Shown here: positions 53,769 through 63,857 of the stretch, piece after piece
How the letters are laid out: each line of letters opens with the position of its first letter
Numbering within the stretch: position 1 is the first letter of the stretch
Assembly (NCBI RefSeq): GCF_002968835.1
Contig: NZ_PKQK01000002.1
Span: 310,001 to 374,000 of the forward strand
DNA length: 64,000 bases
DNA from: Paenibacillus sp. PCH8
Lineage (GTDB): Bacteria > Bacillota > Bacilli > Paenibacillales > Paenibacillaceae
Direction: 5' to 3'
Notes under the pieces: generated by a model
Told to the model about the DNA's origin: nothing
What the model saw: the letters and a program-made list of their open reading frames with translations, nothing else
Databases searched by the model: none
Translations under genes and position numbers: made by a program

Positions 53769-53969
53769 CTACTTTAGTAGTTCATAGTCTACCTTATCTT
53801 GGTGTGAAAAATCAAATGTCTTTTCGAAAGCATCGCGAACTTTTTGTCTTGCAGCCGCTTTCACTTTCGGATTCCCATTAAAACGAACACCTGTCAAAGC
53901 CAGCGCTTCCTCTGCTGTCAATTCAACGGACACATGATTCAACTCATTGTTTTTAACTTGGGAATTCAT
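53769..53969 (-). CDS. 66-residue hypothetical protein
   Basis: Starts at ATG 53967-53969 behind GTGAGGTGA. The product is MNSQVKNNELN, then VELTAEEALALTG, a basic helix VKAAARQKVRDAFEKTF and DKVDYELLK. It is charged, soluble and mostly helical, with no cysteines or membrane segment. It has its own terminator upstream of trmB. Not recognised; possibly a small genus-level protein. Confidence 0.6.
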   Translation of the reverse strand: MNSQVKNNELNHVSVELTAEEALALTGVRFNGNPKVKAAARQKVRDAFEKTFDFSHQDKVDYELLK

Positions 53970-54237
53970 TCATATCACCTCACGGTATAGTATGGTCCAT
54001 GACGTCAACATTGATGCGAATGCTATGATGAATACTACCCATTAGATGGTGTTTGACGTTGATTTAAATATAACACAAGGTGTAAACTATAGCAAGGAGA
54101 AAACCCTGATTTTACGCCCTATTTTTGCGTTTCGATTCCCTTTTTTTTCGGTTTTTTGATACAATGATAAAAGTTCATGAAGACACCTAAAATCGCTATC
54201 GATCGTCATTGATGAAAATCGCATAGCGCTTCAATTT

Positions 54238-55239
54238 TTGTTCACGTATGATAACTGTAATTCGACAGCCAAAGGAGTACCTGAAGATGAATGCACCTGC
54301 ATTACAGCCCCCCTTCTATGGGGAGATAAACGATTCCATACCTGGAATTACGAGATGCGAGATCAATTTAAGAATAAGGTTTTCAAAGTCATGCTGGATG
54401 CCGGTTTCACATGTCCTAACCGAGATGGTTCTATTGCCAAAGGTGGCTGTACCTTCTGTAGTGCTCGCGGATCAGGTGATTTTGCTGGCAGCAGACGTGA
54501 GGATCTGGTGACCCAATTCAATACGATTAAGGATAGACAACATCTGAAGTGGCCTACTGCCCACTATATCGGTTATTTCCAAGCCTATACGAACACGTAT
54601 GCTCCGGTGGAGGAGCTGCGCGAATATTTCGAAGAAATTCTACAGCAGCCAGGTGTTGTTGGTTTGTCCATTGCCACTCGACCGGATTGTTTGCCAGATG
54701 ACGTTGTTGATTATCTGGCTGAACTTAATGAGCGCACCTACCTGTGGGTGGAGATGGGGTTGCAAACGATTCACGATTCCACATCGACATTGATCAATCG
54801 GGCACACGATACGCAATGTTACGAAGAAGCGGTTACGAAATTGCGCAAACGGAATATACGTGTTTGTACACATATTATCTATGGTCTGCCTCAAGAGACG
54901 CATGACATGATGCTGGATACTGGACGTGCTGTCGCCAACATGGATGTACAGGGCATTAAGATCCACTTGCTGCATCTAATGCGCAAAACGCCAATGGTGA
55001 AGCAATATGAAGCCGGACTTCTCCGTTTTCTCGAACAGGACGAGTACATCAAATTGATTGTAGATACGCTGGAGATGCTTCCACCGGAAATGATCGTACA
55101 CCGTCTTACAGGCGACGCACCGCGTGATTTGCTGATTGGGCCGATGTGGTCCCTGAACAAATGGGAAGTATTGAATGCGATTGATCGTGAGCTGCGAGAG
55201 CGGGATTCATGGCAAGGAAAGTACTGGAGGCGGGCATAG
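54238..55239 (+). CDS. Radical SAM protein, YtqA (TIGR01212) family, start apparently frameshifted
   Basis: The readable frame ends at TAG 55237-55239. It holds the family N-terminus KRFHTWNYEMRDQF, the radical SAM cluster CPNRDG-x6-CTFC (three cysteines), SARGSGDFAG and a TIM-barrel with GLPQETHDMMLDT. The only start in this frame before the conserved part is a TTG at 54238 with no ribosome site. The good AAAGGAG site and ATG (54287) are in another frame that runs MNAPALQPP and then leaves the family sequence. One extra base in the C6 run (54308-54313) or the G4 run (54319-54322) would join ATG 54287 to the conserved frame. The gene is otherwise intact. Confidence 0.85.
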   Translation: MFTYDNCNSTAKGVPEDECTCITAPLLWGDKRFHTWNYEMRDQFKNKVFKVMLDAGFTCPNRDGSIAKGGCTFCSARGSGDFAGSRREDLVTQFNTIKDRQHLKWPTAHYIGYFQAYTNTYAPVEELREYFEEILQQPGVVGLSIATRPDCLPDDVVDYLAELNERTYLWVEMGLQTIHDSTSTLINRAHDTQCYEEAVTKLRKRNIRVCTHIIYGLPQETHDMMLDTGRAVANMDVQGIKIHLLHLMRKTPMVKQYEAGLLRFLEQDEYIKLIVDTLEMLPPEMIVHRLTGDAPRDLLIGPMWSLNKWEVLNAIDRELRERDSWQGKYWRRA

Positions 55240-55824
55240 ATGGGTTTTCTTTCAGTTCTCAGTAGTGCTCATCAATGGATTGCTTCTCGTCTACAGCCTG
55301 GCGATCTGGCTATAGATGCAACGGTTGGTACAGGAGCAGACACGCTATTCTTGGCACAACAAGTAGGTCATCGTGGACAAGTCATTGGATTCGATGTTCA
55401 AAGTGAAGCTCTAACGCTGGCTCAAGCCAGAATTCGAAAACAAGATGATGCAGCCAAACTTGGCTCCATCTCCATGCTTCAACTAAACCATGATCGAATG
55501 GTCGAAGCTGTACCTGACTCATGGATTGGAGCAGTTGGCGCGATCATGTTCAATCTGGGATACCTGCCTTCGGAAGGTGCGGATTCCTCGATTATCACCG
55601 AGACGTCTAGTACGATAGCCGCTCTGGAGGCTGCTCTGTCCTTATTGCGCACGAAGGGAATCATTACGGTTGTGCTCTACCCTGGTCATGATGGAGGTGC
55701 ACAGGAAGCGGAAGCCGTATTAAAATGGTCCTCTGCCCTGCCTGTTGAACAGGCACAGGTCGTGATGTATCGCCAGTTGCAGCGAGAAACGTCTCCTTTT
55801 CTGATTGGAATTGAGAAAAAATAA
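55240..55824 (+). CDS. Class I SAM methyltransferase, YtqB-like
   Basis: 194 residues. Begins MGFLSVLSSAHQWIASRL; SAM motif I is AIDATVGTGADTLFLA, then VIGFDVQSEALTLAQ, and the NLGYLPS motif (N-x-x-Y/F-P-type) at about residue 105. It belongs to the rRNA-methylase-like YtqB family. The ATG follows the ytqA-like stop directly with no gap, as in Bacillus ytqA-ytqB. The RNA or other substrate of YtqB is not settled. Confidence 0.9.
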   Translation: MGFLSVLSSAHQWIASRLQPGDLAIDATVGTGADTLFLAQQVGHRGQVIGFDVQSEALTLAQARIRKQDDAAKLGSISMLQLNHDRMVEAVPDSWIGAVGAIMFNLGYLPSEGADSSIITETSSTIAALEAALSLLRTKGIITVVLYPGHDGGAQEAEAVLKWSSALPVEQAQVVMYRQLQRETSPFLIGIEKK

Positions 55825-56012
55825 TTTCCTTTGTTCACCAAATACAATAAACTAGACACAATCGCGAGGCGAGCTATTGCAGGTTCAGCCTTCGAACGAT
55901 ATGTGTTCTATATCAACATATGCAAACGTATTCACTTGTTTGTTCATGGTGACTATGCACCATGACTGATTAAAGCGATCCAACATTTCATATACTAGAG
56001 GAGAGATTACAG

Positions 56013-56990
56013 ATGTCTACGCCATATCCATTACAATTCCAACCTGAATTCAAAGAACGAGTATGGGGTGGTCGCGCTCTGGAGCAATTCGGCCTTACGC
56101 CCCCTGAAGGACATATTGGAGAAGGATGGATGATTGCCGATCATCCGAACGGTACAACCAAGGTATTAAATGGAGCACTTGCTGGCAAAGGTCTGGATGA
56201 AGTTCGTGAGCAACTGGGTACCGAGTGGCTCGGGTCCAAAGGTGTTTCCGAAAAAGGCGGACGTTTCCCGCTCCTGATTAAGCTGCTCGACTGTAATGAT
56301 GATCTGTCCGTGCAGGTTCACCCGACAGACGATTATGAGGCCCTTCCTCCTGGGGAGCTTGGCAAAACGGAAATGTGGTATGTACTGGATGCCAAACCGG
56401 GCGCACACATCATCTACGGCTTGAATGAAGGCGTTGATCGCGCAATATTGAAAGAAGCACTGGAGAACGGTTCAGTGATGGATACCCTCCGTCAAGTCCC
56501 TGTTGAGGCTGGCGATACGTTCTTTATTCCTGCGGGAACCGTACATGCACTCTGTGCCGGTGTGGTTGTCGCTGAAATTCAGCAAAACTCGGATACGACG
56601 TACCGAATTTACGATTATAATCGTCCAGGGCTGGACGGCAATCCTCGTGAGTTGCATGTGGAAGACTCGTTGAACGTAACCGCCTACGAAGGTGCGGGTG
56701 CTTCAACGATGAAAACAAACAACGCCACTTCTGGTGAATGGCTCAAGCTTGCGGAATGCCCTTATTTCGTGGTAGAAAAGGGCGTTGTCACTGAACGTTG
56801 GGAACTCTCTACAAGCCCTGACAGCTTCACGATTCTTGTTGTCTGTGAAGGTGTGGGAACACTCTCGTGGGCTCAGGACGGATCAGAACATATCGAACTG
56901 AAGGCCGGACAATGTTATCTCTTGCCAGCCAATCTGGGTTCGTATACGTTAGATGGAAATACCACTGTTCTTCGCTCTTATCTGCCATAA
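56013..56990 (+). CDS. manA: Mannose-6-phosphate isomerase, class I
   Basis: 325 residues, near the 315 of Bacillus ManA. Start of the family is seen in FQPEFKERVWGGRAL; the zinc ligands are in LSVQVHPTDDYE (Gln and His), KTEMWYVLD (Glu) and IPAGTVHAL (His). It interconverts mannose-6-phosphate and fructose-6-phosphate. The ATG has a GAGGAGAG site. A separate unit from ytqAB, with the hydrolase gene 41 bases downstream. Confidence 0.94.
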   Translation: MSTPYPLQFQPEFKERVWGGRALEQFGLTPPEGHIGEGWMIADHPNGTTKVLNGALAGKGLDEVREQLGTEWLGSKGVSEKGGRFPLLIKLLDCNDDLSVQVHPTDDYEALPPGELGKTEMWYVLDAKPGAHIIYGLNEGVDRAILKEALENGSVMDTLRQVPVEAGDTFFIPAGTVHALCAGVVVAEIQQNSDTTYRIYDYNRPGLDGNPRELHVEDSLNVTAYEGAGASTMKTNNATSGEWLKLAECPYFVVEKGVVTERWELSTSPDSFTILVVCEGVGTLSWAQDGSEHIELKAGQCYLLPANLGSYTLDGNTTVLRSYLP

Positions 56991-57031
56991 ATTAAGTTTA
57001 TATGTGACCTGTGAAGGAGGAATTACACGAG

Positions 57032-58018
57032 ATGCAGGAGTCTACCTTTGCCCTGGTCGGTAGTGAAGGTACCCGTATTCATGTGTACCGCTGGCTTCCC
57101 GATCCGGAATGCAACGTTAAGGGCGTGGTGCAAATCGCACATGGCATGGGCGAAACCGCAGCCCGATACGCCGAATTCGCTGATTCGCTCACCCGTCACG
57201 GCTATGCGGTCTATGCCAACGACCATCGGGGTCATGGCAAAACGGTGGAGAATGCCAATCTGCTCGGTAATGCCGGGATCGATGCCTTCCGCTGGATGGC
57301 GAGTGATATGATCAACTTGGGCGAAGTAGCCGCCAAGGAGAATCCCGGGGTGCCCTTGTTTTTGATGGGGCACAGCATGGGGTCGTTTTTGGTACAGCAT
57401 CTAATGTACGCAGATCATGAGCGGTACCATGCCTTTATTTTATCCGGGACCAATGGCAGACGCGGTCTTCTCCATATGGGGGAGAGACTGGCTTTCTTGC
57501 AGTGCGGCATTCAGGGGGCTGCCCATCCCAGCATGCTGCTCAATGCTCTTGTATTCGGTGGATTCAACCGCTCATTCCGCCCTGCTACGACGCCGTTTGA
57601 TTGGCTGTCCCGGGACTCCGAAGAGGTTCAACGGTTCATTGAGGATCCCATGTGCGGAGCGGTCTGTACAGCCGGATTCTTCCGTGACTTCTTCAAATTG
57701 TTGCTTGAAGTTCACCTTCCACGCAATATGGAGCGCATACCCAAGCATAAACCCGTATTTCTGTTCTCGGGTGAGAAGGACCCGGTTGGGCTTCATGGCA
57801 AAGGCGTCCTTAATCTGGTATCGCAGTACAAGAAGCTCCAGCTTGAGGATATTGAATACCGTCTATATCCGGGTGGACGTCATGAGATGCTACACGAAAC
57901 AAATCGTACCGAAGTAGCCCAGCATGTTGTGCACTGGCTTGAGCGGCATACACCAGACACTAACTCTAACGTGCATTCGGGTGCAATAAGCCCTGCTGAG
58001 ATGGCTGACTCTATATAG
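57032..58018 (+). CDS. Alpha/beta hydrolase, lysophospholipase-like
   Basis: 328 residues. Oxyanion region QIAHGMGETAARY, nucleophile elbow FLMGHSMGSFL (Ser near residue 118), Asp in SGEKDPVG and His in GGRHEMLHE make a complete triad of the Serine aminopeptidase S33 / lysophospholipase group. It has no signal peptide. The ATG at 57032 with GAAGGAGG upstream is preferred; a GTG at 57011 overlaps that site. It lies 41 bases after manA on the same strand and is followed by a bidirectional terminator. Natural ester substrate unknown. Confidence 0.88.
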   Translation: MQESTFALVGSEGTRIHVYRWLPDPECNVKGVVQIAHGMGETAARYAEFADSLTRHGYAVYANDHRGHGKTVENANLLGNAGIDAFRWMASDMINLGEVAAKENPGVPLFLMGHSMGSFLVQHLMYADHERYHAFILSGTNGRRGLLHMGERLAFLQCGIQGAAHPSMLLNALVFGGFNRSFRPATTPFDWLSRDSEEVQRFIEDPMCGAVCTAGFFRDFFKLLLEVHLPRNMERIPKHKPVFLFSGEKDPVGLHGKGVLNLVSQYKKLQLEDIEYRLYPGGRHEMLHETNRTEVAQHVVHWLERHTPDTNSNVHSGAISPAEMADSI

Positions 58019-58046
58019 GTTATATTTTGGATCGGGTATGACAAGA

Positions 58047-58102
58047 AAAGCCCCTGAACGGGTCTACAGCTCACGCTGTGCTCCAGTTCAGGGGCTTTCT
58101 TG
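58047..58102. terminator. Bidirectional terminator between the hydrolase and odhB
   Basis: AAAGCCCCTGAAC and GTTCAGGGGCTTT form a 13-base stem with a nested ACAGC/GCTGT hairpin, and T-runs on both strands. Confidence 0.9.
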
Positions 58103-58142
58103 TTCCACGTTATGAATAATTGCAATGATTAAACCTTATGGA

Positions 58143-59420
58143 TTAACCCTCAATTAACAATGATTCTGGATCTTCGAGCAATTCCTTCACGGTCACCAGG
58201 AAACGCACAGCCTCACTGCCGTCGATAATCCGGTGATCATAGGACAACGCGATGTACATCATTGGACGATTCTCCATCCGCTCTGCATCAATCGCTACTG
58301 GGCGAAGCTGAATTTTATGCATACCCAGAATACCTACCTGAGGTGTGTTCAGGATTGGCGTAGACAACAAAGATCCAAATGTTCCACCATTGGTGATGGT
58401 GAACGTTCCGCCTTGCAGGTCAGACAATGCCAACGTGTTGGAACGAGCTTTGGATGCCAGGTCCGCAATGCTCTTCTCGATCTCGGCGAAGCCCAGACGG
58501 TCTGCATCACGTACAACCGGTACAACAAGTCCTTCCTTCGCAGATACGGCGATGCCAATATCATAATACTTTTTGAGCACTACATCGTCGCCATCAATCT
58601 CTGCGTTAACCGTAGGGAATTTTTTCAAAGCCCCCACAACCGCTTTGGTGAAGAAGGACATGAAGCCCAGGTTAATCTCATGCTTCTCTTTGAACTTGTC
58701 CTTACGACGTTTACGAACATCCATGATGGCAGTCATGTCTACTTCATTAAAGGTAGTCAACATGGCTGCTGTCTGCTGAGCCTCTACCAGACGTTTGGCA
58801 ATCGTAGCACGGCGGCGGGACATCCGCTGACGCTCTACAGGCTTCGTATAGGTGGAACTTCCAGCTGCCTGGGCACTTGGTGCCGATGGCGTTGGAGTTT
58901 TACTCACAGGAGCGGACGCAGGTGCAGGCGCCTGATTGCTATGGCTCTTCACATCATCCTGGTATACCCGTCCAATCGGATCTTTGCTCTGAACCTGGTC
59001 CAGCTCAATCCCACGCTCTCGTGCCAGCTTGCGGGCGGACGGTGAAGCTGTCTTGGCACTATCGGATGACTCCGGTGTTGCCGCGTCGGGTGCCGATGGC
59101 GTTGGAACCTCAGGTGCAGGAGCGGAAGCCTTTTTATCTTCTGATGCTGCCGGTTCGGAAGCGGATGCACCGCTTCCTCCTCCAGTTCCAGCGGAGAGTG
59201 TACCAATCGTTTCACCGATTACTACAGTCTCTCCTTCCGAACGAATGATCTTCTCCAGCACACCACTTTCTTCTGCGCTGATCTCAATATTTACTTTATC
59301 CGTTTCCAGTTCAAGAAGTACATCCCCCTGATTAACGGTATCTCCTTCTTTGACCATCCATCTGGATACCGTTCCTTCAGTTATTGACTCACCCATTGCA
59401 GGCACTTTAATTTCACTCAC
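58143..59420 (-). CDS. odhB: 2-oxoglutarate dehydrogenase E2, dihydrolipoyl succinyltransferase
   Basis: 425 residues. N-terminal lipoyl domain with the modified Lys in [12 protein letters not shown] (about residue 43), an Ala/Pro/Ser-rich linker (about 80-125), a peripheral subunit-binding domain ([18 protein letters not shown]), a second Pro/Ala linker, then the acyltransferase core with [13 protein letters not shown] and the catalytic [12 protein letters not shown] (HxxxD). It forms the core of the TCA-cycle 2-oxoglutarate dehydrogenase complex. The gene starts 5 bases after odhA. The E3 subunit is not in this window. Confidence 0.96.
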   Translation of the reverse strand: MSEIKVPAMGESITEGTVSRWMVKEGDTVNQGDVLLELETDKVNIEISAEESGVLEKIIRSEGETVVIGETIGTLSAGTGGGSGASASEPAASEDKKASAPAPEVPTPSAPDAATPESSDSAKTASPSARKLARERGIELDQVQSKDPIGRVYQDDVKSHSNQAPAPASAPVSKTPTPSAPSAQAAGSSTYTKPVERQRMSRRRATIAKRLVEAQQTAAMLTTFNEVDMTAIMDVRKRRKDKFKEKHEINLGFMSFFTKAVVGALKKFPTVNAEIDGDDVVLKKYYDIGIAVSAKEGLVVPVVRDADRLGFAEIEKSIADLASKARSNTLALSDLQGGTFTITNGGTFGSLLSTPILNTPQVGILGMHKIQLRPVAIDAERMENRPMMYIALSYDHRIIDGSEAVRFLVTVKELLEDPESLLIEG

Positions 59421-59425
59421 AGATG

Positions 59426-62299
59426 TTACCTCCCCAGTGGAATATTATTCTTCGTCGTTTGCTTCAACGCAGATGTAATAATCTGTTGCTGTTCCATACT
59501 ATGCACAAGCTGATAACCGCTGGAAGGACTTGCATGTTCCGGGCGGCCTTCGTATCTAACGGTTGTGCCTTCCGGGGCAACTTCACGAAGACGAGGCTCC
59601 ATGTATGTCCAGGCACCCATGTTTTTGTTTTCTTCCTGTACCCATACCAACTCTTTTAGATTGCTGAAACGTGCAAGTACACGTTTGATCTCTTCTGCCG
59701 GGAACGGATACAACTGTTCAACACGAATAATGTGAAGCCATGACCAATCTGCTTTGTCTTTCTCAAAAGCATCTTCCAGGTCAATGGCAATCTTGCCACT
59801 GCACAAAATAATGCGTTCCACGCGATCCGGCTGTGTACCCAGTCCAGCTTGCTCCAGCACGAGCTCAAACTTACCTTCACTGAATTCAACTGCAGGTGAA
59901 GCAACACGCGGATTACGAATGAGACTTTTCGGTGACATCATCACAAGCGGACGAGCATCTTCCGTTTCAGTCAATGAAGCTTGACGACGCAACAAGTGGA
60001 AGTACTGAGAGGCACTCGACAAGTTAGCAACCGTCATATTGTCTTCTGCACAGAGCTGAAGGAAACGTTCCAGACGAGCGCTTGTATGCTCAGGTCCCTG
60101 TCCCTCATTCGCATGTGGAAGCAACATCACCAGACTGGATTGCTGAGACCACTTGGCGCGACCCGCTGATATAAACTGGTCAAAAATGACCTGCGCACAG
60201 TTGGCAAAGTCCCCGAATTGAGCTTCCCAAATGACCAATGTATCTGGTGAATAAACGTTATATCCGTATTCGAATCCAACGACGGATTCTTCAGACAACG
60301 GACTGTTATAGATGGCAAAGGATGCTCTTGCCTGTGGCAAGTGATGCAACGGACAGAACTTTGCTCCATTCTCCGAATCGTGCAGCACCAGATTCCGATG
60401 AGCGAATGTAGCGCGCTCGGCATCCTGTCCACTGATCCGAATCGGTTTGCCATCTGCCAGTATGGTCGCGAATGCGAGTGTCTCCGCAAGGCTCCAATCC
60501 ACTTTCTCCCCTTCGTTCAGGGAAGTGCTTCGGCGTTGCAAAATACGCTGCAACTTCGGATATACATTGAAATTCTCAGGCCATTTCAGCAGATCGGCAT
60601 TAATACTGCGCAGATTCTCCAGTGGTACTGCTGTAGGCATAATCGTAACGGCTTCCGGCTCGCTGATTTTCCGTTGATAATATTCATGTACTTCATTTTT
60701 CTTCATCAAATTATAAGCTTCTTTTAATTTGTTCGTTACGCCATCACGAATGCTCGTAATGGACGCATCGTCGATAATCGATTCCTGCTTCAACTGATCC
60801 TGATACAAGTGGCTTACCGTTGGATGGTTCTTCACTTTGTCATAGACAAGAGGCTGAGTCGTTTCAGGATCATCTGTTTCATTATGACCGTAACGACGAT
60901 AACCGATCAAGTCAATCAGGAAATCCTTTTTGAACCGGTTGCGATACTCTGCTGCCATGCGAATGGCTGCAATACAAGCCTCAGGATTATCTGCATTAAC
61001 GTGTACAATCGGAATTTCGTAACCTTTGGCAAGGTCACTTGCATAATACGTTGAACGCGAGTCACTGCTGTCGGTAGTGAAACCCAGACGATTGTTGACA
61101 ATAATATGAATGGTTCCACCGTTCTGATAACCAGGCAAAGCCTTGAAGTTGAGCGTCTCTGCAACGATTCCTTCTCCAGGGAACGCTGCATCACCATGCA
61201 TTAGAATTGTGGCTGCCTTCGTTACGTCCTGTTTCGGATATCCAGGGTCACGACGGTCATCTTGAGCCGCACGTGCAAACCCCTGTACAACCGGATTGAC
61301 ATACTCCAGATGACTCGGGTTATTAGCCAAAGTAAGGCGAGCCTGCACCGTTTCACCGTCTTTTACAAAACGGTTGGCACCCATATGATATTTGACATCC
61401 CCCGTCCAACCATAGTTGATTCCGGTCGAACCTTCCGATGGAACCAGGTCTTTATTCGGAGCATGATGGAATTCAGAGAAAATCTTGCTGTACGGTTTAC
61501 CCAACACATGAGCCAATACATTCAACCGCCCACGGTGGGCCATACCCATTAGAATGTGGCTTGATCCGGCTTCTACCATGATACGAACAGCTTCATCCAG
61601 CATCGGTACAAGTACATCGTTACCCTCGATGGAGAAACGTTTCTGCCCCACAAATGTTTTGTGAAGGTAATCTTCAAATTGTTCGACTTCAACCAAACGT
61701 TCCAGCAAAGTCTTACGTTCCTTCGACGTAAGCGGAGCCGGTGATGTCCGTGATTCCGCACGGCGATTCAGCCACTCACGCTCTTGCACTTCGTGCACAT
61801 GACTGAATTCATACGCCATCGGTCCAGTGTAAATCTGACGCAAGCGCTGGATGGCATCCCAGCCGGTTACTGTCTGACCATCTGCACCTTCCCAGATTAG
61901 AGATGCAGGTAAGGCTTTCAGATCTTCTTCATTTAATTCAAAATGCTGAGGTTCCAGCAAAGATGTATCTGTATTTTCACTGATTCCAAGCGGATCAATA
62001 TCTGCAGCAAGATGACCGTACGTACGGATGTTCATTACCAATTTGCCTGCTGTAACCGCTTTCTGTAATAACTGAATGTCTACGTTTCCGGAAGCAGATT
62101 GGGCATTGCCTGAATTCAAGGTTGTACGTGCGTCCCTGCCAGACATCGGCGGTGCACCCCATTGTTCAAATAATTCGCGATATGCCGGTGTAACTGCACC
62201 CGGGTCTTGAGAGTATAATTCATATTGTTCCTGTACGTATCCCATATTGGGGCCATAGTAACTTTCCCAGGGTTTCTTGTTGCCTTCCACGATCGTCAT
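59426..62299 (-). CDS. odhA: 2-oxoglutarate dehydrogenase E1
   Basis: 957 residues, full length. The ThDP-binding half has [70 protein letters not shown] (GD and N of the ThDP motif) and [17 protein letters not shown]. The transketolase-like second half has [28 protein letters not shown]. It decarboxylates 2-oxoglutarate and passes the succinyl group to OdhB. First gene of the odhA-odhB operon. ATG behind GGAGGGAACG. Confidence 0.97.
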   Translation of the reverse strand: MTIVEGNKKPWESYYGPNMGYVQEQYELYSQDPGAVTPAYRELFEQWGAPPMSGRDARTTLNSGNAQSASGNVDIQLLQKAVTAGKLVMNIRTYGHLAADIDPLGISENTDTSLLEPQHFELNEEDLKALPASLIWEGADGQTVTGWDAIQRLRQIYTGPMAYEFSHVHEVQEREWLNRRAESRTSPAPLTSKERKTLLERLVEVEQFEDYLHKTFVGQKRFSIEGNDVLVPMLDEAVRIMVEAGSSHILMGMAHRGRLNVLAHVLGKPYSKIFSEFHHAPNKDLVPSEGSTGINYGWTGDVKYHMGANRFVKDGETVQARLTLANNPSHLEYVNPVVQGFARAAQDDRRDPGYPKQDVTKAATILMHGDAAFPGEGIVAETLNFKALPGYQNGGTIHIIVNNRLGFTTDSSDSRSTYYASDLAKGYEIPIVHVNADNPEACIAAIRMAAEYRNRFKKDFLIDLIGYRRYGHNETDDPETTQPLVYDKVKNHPTVSHLYQDQLKQESIIDDASITSIRDGVTNKLKEAYNLMKKNEVHEYYQRKISEPEAVTIMPTAVPLENLRSINADLLKWPENFNVYPKLQRILQRRSTSLNEGEKVDWSLAETLAFATILADGKPIRISGQDAERATFAHRNLVLHDSENGAKFCPLHHLPQARASFAIYNSPLSEESVVGFEYGYNVYSPDTLVIWEAQFGDFANCAQVIFDQFISAGRAKWSQQSSLVMLLPHANEGQGPEHTSARLERFLQLCAEDNMTVANLSSASQYFHLLRRQASLTETEDARPLVMMSPKSLIRNPRVASPAVEFSEGKFELVLEQAGLGTQPDRVERIILCSGKIAIDLEDAFEKDKADWSWLHIIRVEQLYPFPAEEIKRVLARFSNLKELVWVQEENKNMGAWTYMEPRLREVAPEGTTVRYEGRPEHASPSSGYQLVHSMEQQQIITSALKQTTKNNIPLGR

Positions 62300-62459
62300 C
62301 GACGTTCCCTCCGTCTTGATTTAGTCATAAGTTTTTGACGGAAATCATTGACTAAGCCGTAATTTGCGTTCGTTCAACATTTTAAGCGAAATTTTTCATG
62401 AAGTCCAATAATCGTGCTGTTGGTGGTAGTAACGTTAGTCCGACTCTCCCGTCAAGGTT

Positions 62460-62473
62460 TGTCTGCGTTTTCA
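62460..62473 (-). promoter_or_regulatory. cre-like site in the odhA leader
   Basis: TGAAAACGCAGACA on the minus strand matches the CcpA consensus TGWAARCGYTWNCW except at two positions. It lies about 13-26 bases after the expected transcription start, a road-block position. Confidence 0.4.
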
Positions 62474-62492
62474 AAATCAAAGTAAAACAATG

Positions 62493-62520
62493 ATTGTATA
62501 TACCGTCGCACAGATGTCGA
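62493..62520 (-). promoter_or_regulatory. Candidate promoter of odhAB
   Basis: TCGACA at 62515-62520 and TACAAT at 62493-62498, 16 bases apart, each one base off consensus. The leader would be about 190 bases. Confidence 0.55.
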
Positions 62521-62846
62521 ATACTGTCCTGATCCGTTCGAAGGTTGCACCTTCTTCTCATTTTCAAGTGAAGTACGTGCTCTACTGTCTATTCTATAAA
62601 CTTTTACGCTCAGGAGCATTTCCTATTTTTAGTTCAATTGATGCATAAATTAGATGAATCGAATAATTCGAGCATTTTGAGTAGGACAACGAACACTAAT
62701 TTCATGGAAAAGTCATATGATCTCCCATTTTACCTCCTAAGTTAAATTGTCGTCCATTATGTTCAAAAACAAACCATTAAGTTAAACATTAATCAATTAG
62801 CATGTGATTCAACAAAATTTGGATTTTCCTTCGAGAACTAAACAGA

Positions 62847-62886
62847 TAAAAGCTGGCCCAGACATCAACTATCCGAGCAGCTTTTT
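62847..62886 (-). terminator. Terminator after the Nudix gene
   Basis: AAAAGCTG and CAGCTTTT pair around a weakly paired 22-base loop, followed by TTTTAT on the minus strand. Confidence 0.6.
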
Positions 62887-62930
62887 TGGACACAGCAATT
62901 TTGAGTGGGCAATGTTGTTGTTTATGCGCA

Positions 62931-63365
62931 TCAAGCTGTACTTTGACTAATCATATAAGATGCAAACGGCGTGAGGGACAGATTTCTGACCTGCTCCAGT
63001 GTAAACCAGTCTGCGCCCAATGAATCTTCACCATCGGGTTCCTTTTTGATATGATTCGGCTGACTGGCTGCAGTCAATACGACATCATACAACATCCCGA
63101 TATGGTGCAGCTCTTCCGGCTCACCTTGATACACCCATTCCAGTACCGTAGACTCCGCAGAACGAATCACGACTTGTAGATGGGTTAGACCCGTCTCTTC
63201 TTCAATCTCACGATGAAGAGCGGTCCCTGGCTGCTCACCAAATTCCAGCCTTCCGCCTGGTAAATCCCATTTCCCTTGATGTGCACCGCGAGCCTTATGA
63301 ATGAACAGGAATTTGTGCTCCCAAGCGACCAAACCATACACCCCAATATGCGTATACCGATTCAC
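62931..63365 (-). CDS. Nudix hydrolase
   Basis: 144 residues. The Nudix box is complete: GGRLEFGEQPGTALHREIEEETGL (positions about 37-60) fits GX5EX7REUXEEXGU. The N-terminus MNRYTHIGVYGLVAW starts at a GTG (63363-63365) that follows the stop of the upstream acetyltransferase directly, with AGGAAGAG as ribosome site. Such enzymes cleave nucleoside diphosphate derivatives; the substrate is not predictable. Coupled to the acetyltransferase gene. Confidence 0.9.
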   Translation of the reverse strand: MNRYTHIGVYGLVAWEHKFLFIHKARGAHQGKWDLPGGRLEFGEQPGTALHREIEEETGLTHLQVVIRSAESTVLEWVYQGEPEELHHIGMLYDVVLTAASQPNHIKKEPDGEDSLGADWFTLEQVRNLSLTPFASYMISQSTA

Positions 63366-63857
63366 TTATATGCTCTTCCTCTCGTCCTCTGTTTCGGCAT
63401 TCAGATCAATTGCCAACCGGATCATATCGAGACAGCGAATGCCGTCCTCTATAATTTCTTCCTCATAATGCCTTACAAAGAAGTCACGATCGACCCCGAT
63501 AATGCGGAAACCGCAACGTTGGTATAACTTCAATTGATGAAAGCTTGAGTTACCTGTCCCAATTTCAAGAATCCGGCAGCCTAGTCTCCGCGCAGCTTCC
63601 ATCGCTTCCTTGATTATATGTTTGCCTACACCTTGTCCCTGTAGTTCTTCCTGTACAGCAATATTAACAATCTCGGCAGTCTCCGGACGAGTCTTGAGCA
63701 ATACGAACTCCCCTACCATTTCGCCCTCATACTCCGCAATAAAACAAACACCCCGGCTCAGGTATTCGTCAACAATTGCTTTTGAAGGATCAGCCATTAA
63801 TAAAAGTCCATACGGCTTTTCTTCATCCCAGTCCAAAATCCGGAACGATAATTTCAT
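63366..63857 (-). CDS. GNAT family N-acetyltransferase
   Basis: 163 residues from ATG 63855-63857 behind GGTGGAG at 6 bases; an earlier start at 63884 lacks a ribosome site. The GNAT motif A is AEIVNIAVQEELQGQGVGKHIIKEAMEAA (Q-x-x-G-x-G), and LKLYQRCGFRIIGVDRDFF is motif B. It acetylates an unknown amine. The gene ends directly against the Nudix GTG, so both are in one transcript. The region 63858-64000 beyond it shows nothing that I can name. Confidence 0.85.
   Translation of the reverse strand: MKLSFRILDWDEEKPYGLLLMADPSKAIVDEYLSRGVCFIAEYEGEMVGEFVLLKTRPETAEIVNIAVQEELQGQGVGKHIIKEAMEAARRLGCRILEIGTGNSSFHQLKLYQRCGFRIIGVDRDFFVRHYEEEIIEDGIRCLDMIRLAIDLNAETEDERKSI

Larger units (their letters stand above)
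62300..62930. other. Intergenic region upstream of odhA
   Basis: 631 bases without a credible gene. It holds the odhA promoter and cre-like site, a GAAGGT-TGC-ACCTTC hairpin (62540-62554) upstream of the promoter, and the terminator of the Nudix gene at the far end. A 61-codon minus-strand frame at 62382-62567 overlaps the promoter and looks spurious. 62580-62840 is AT-rich with nothing nameable. Confidence 0.5.

Noticed and set aside
62382..62567. 61-codon minus-strand frame upstream of odhA
   Set aside because: It overlaps the odhA promoter and cre-like site and the product has no family character.
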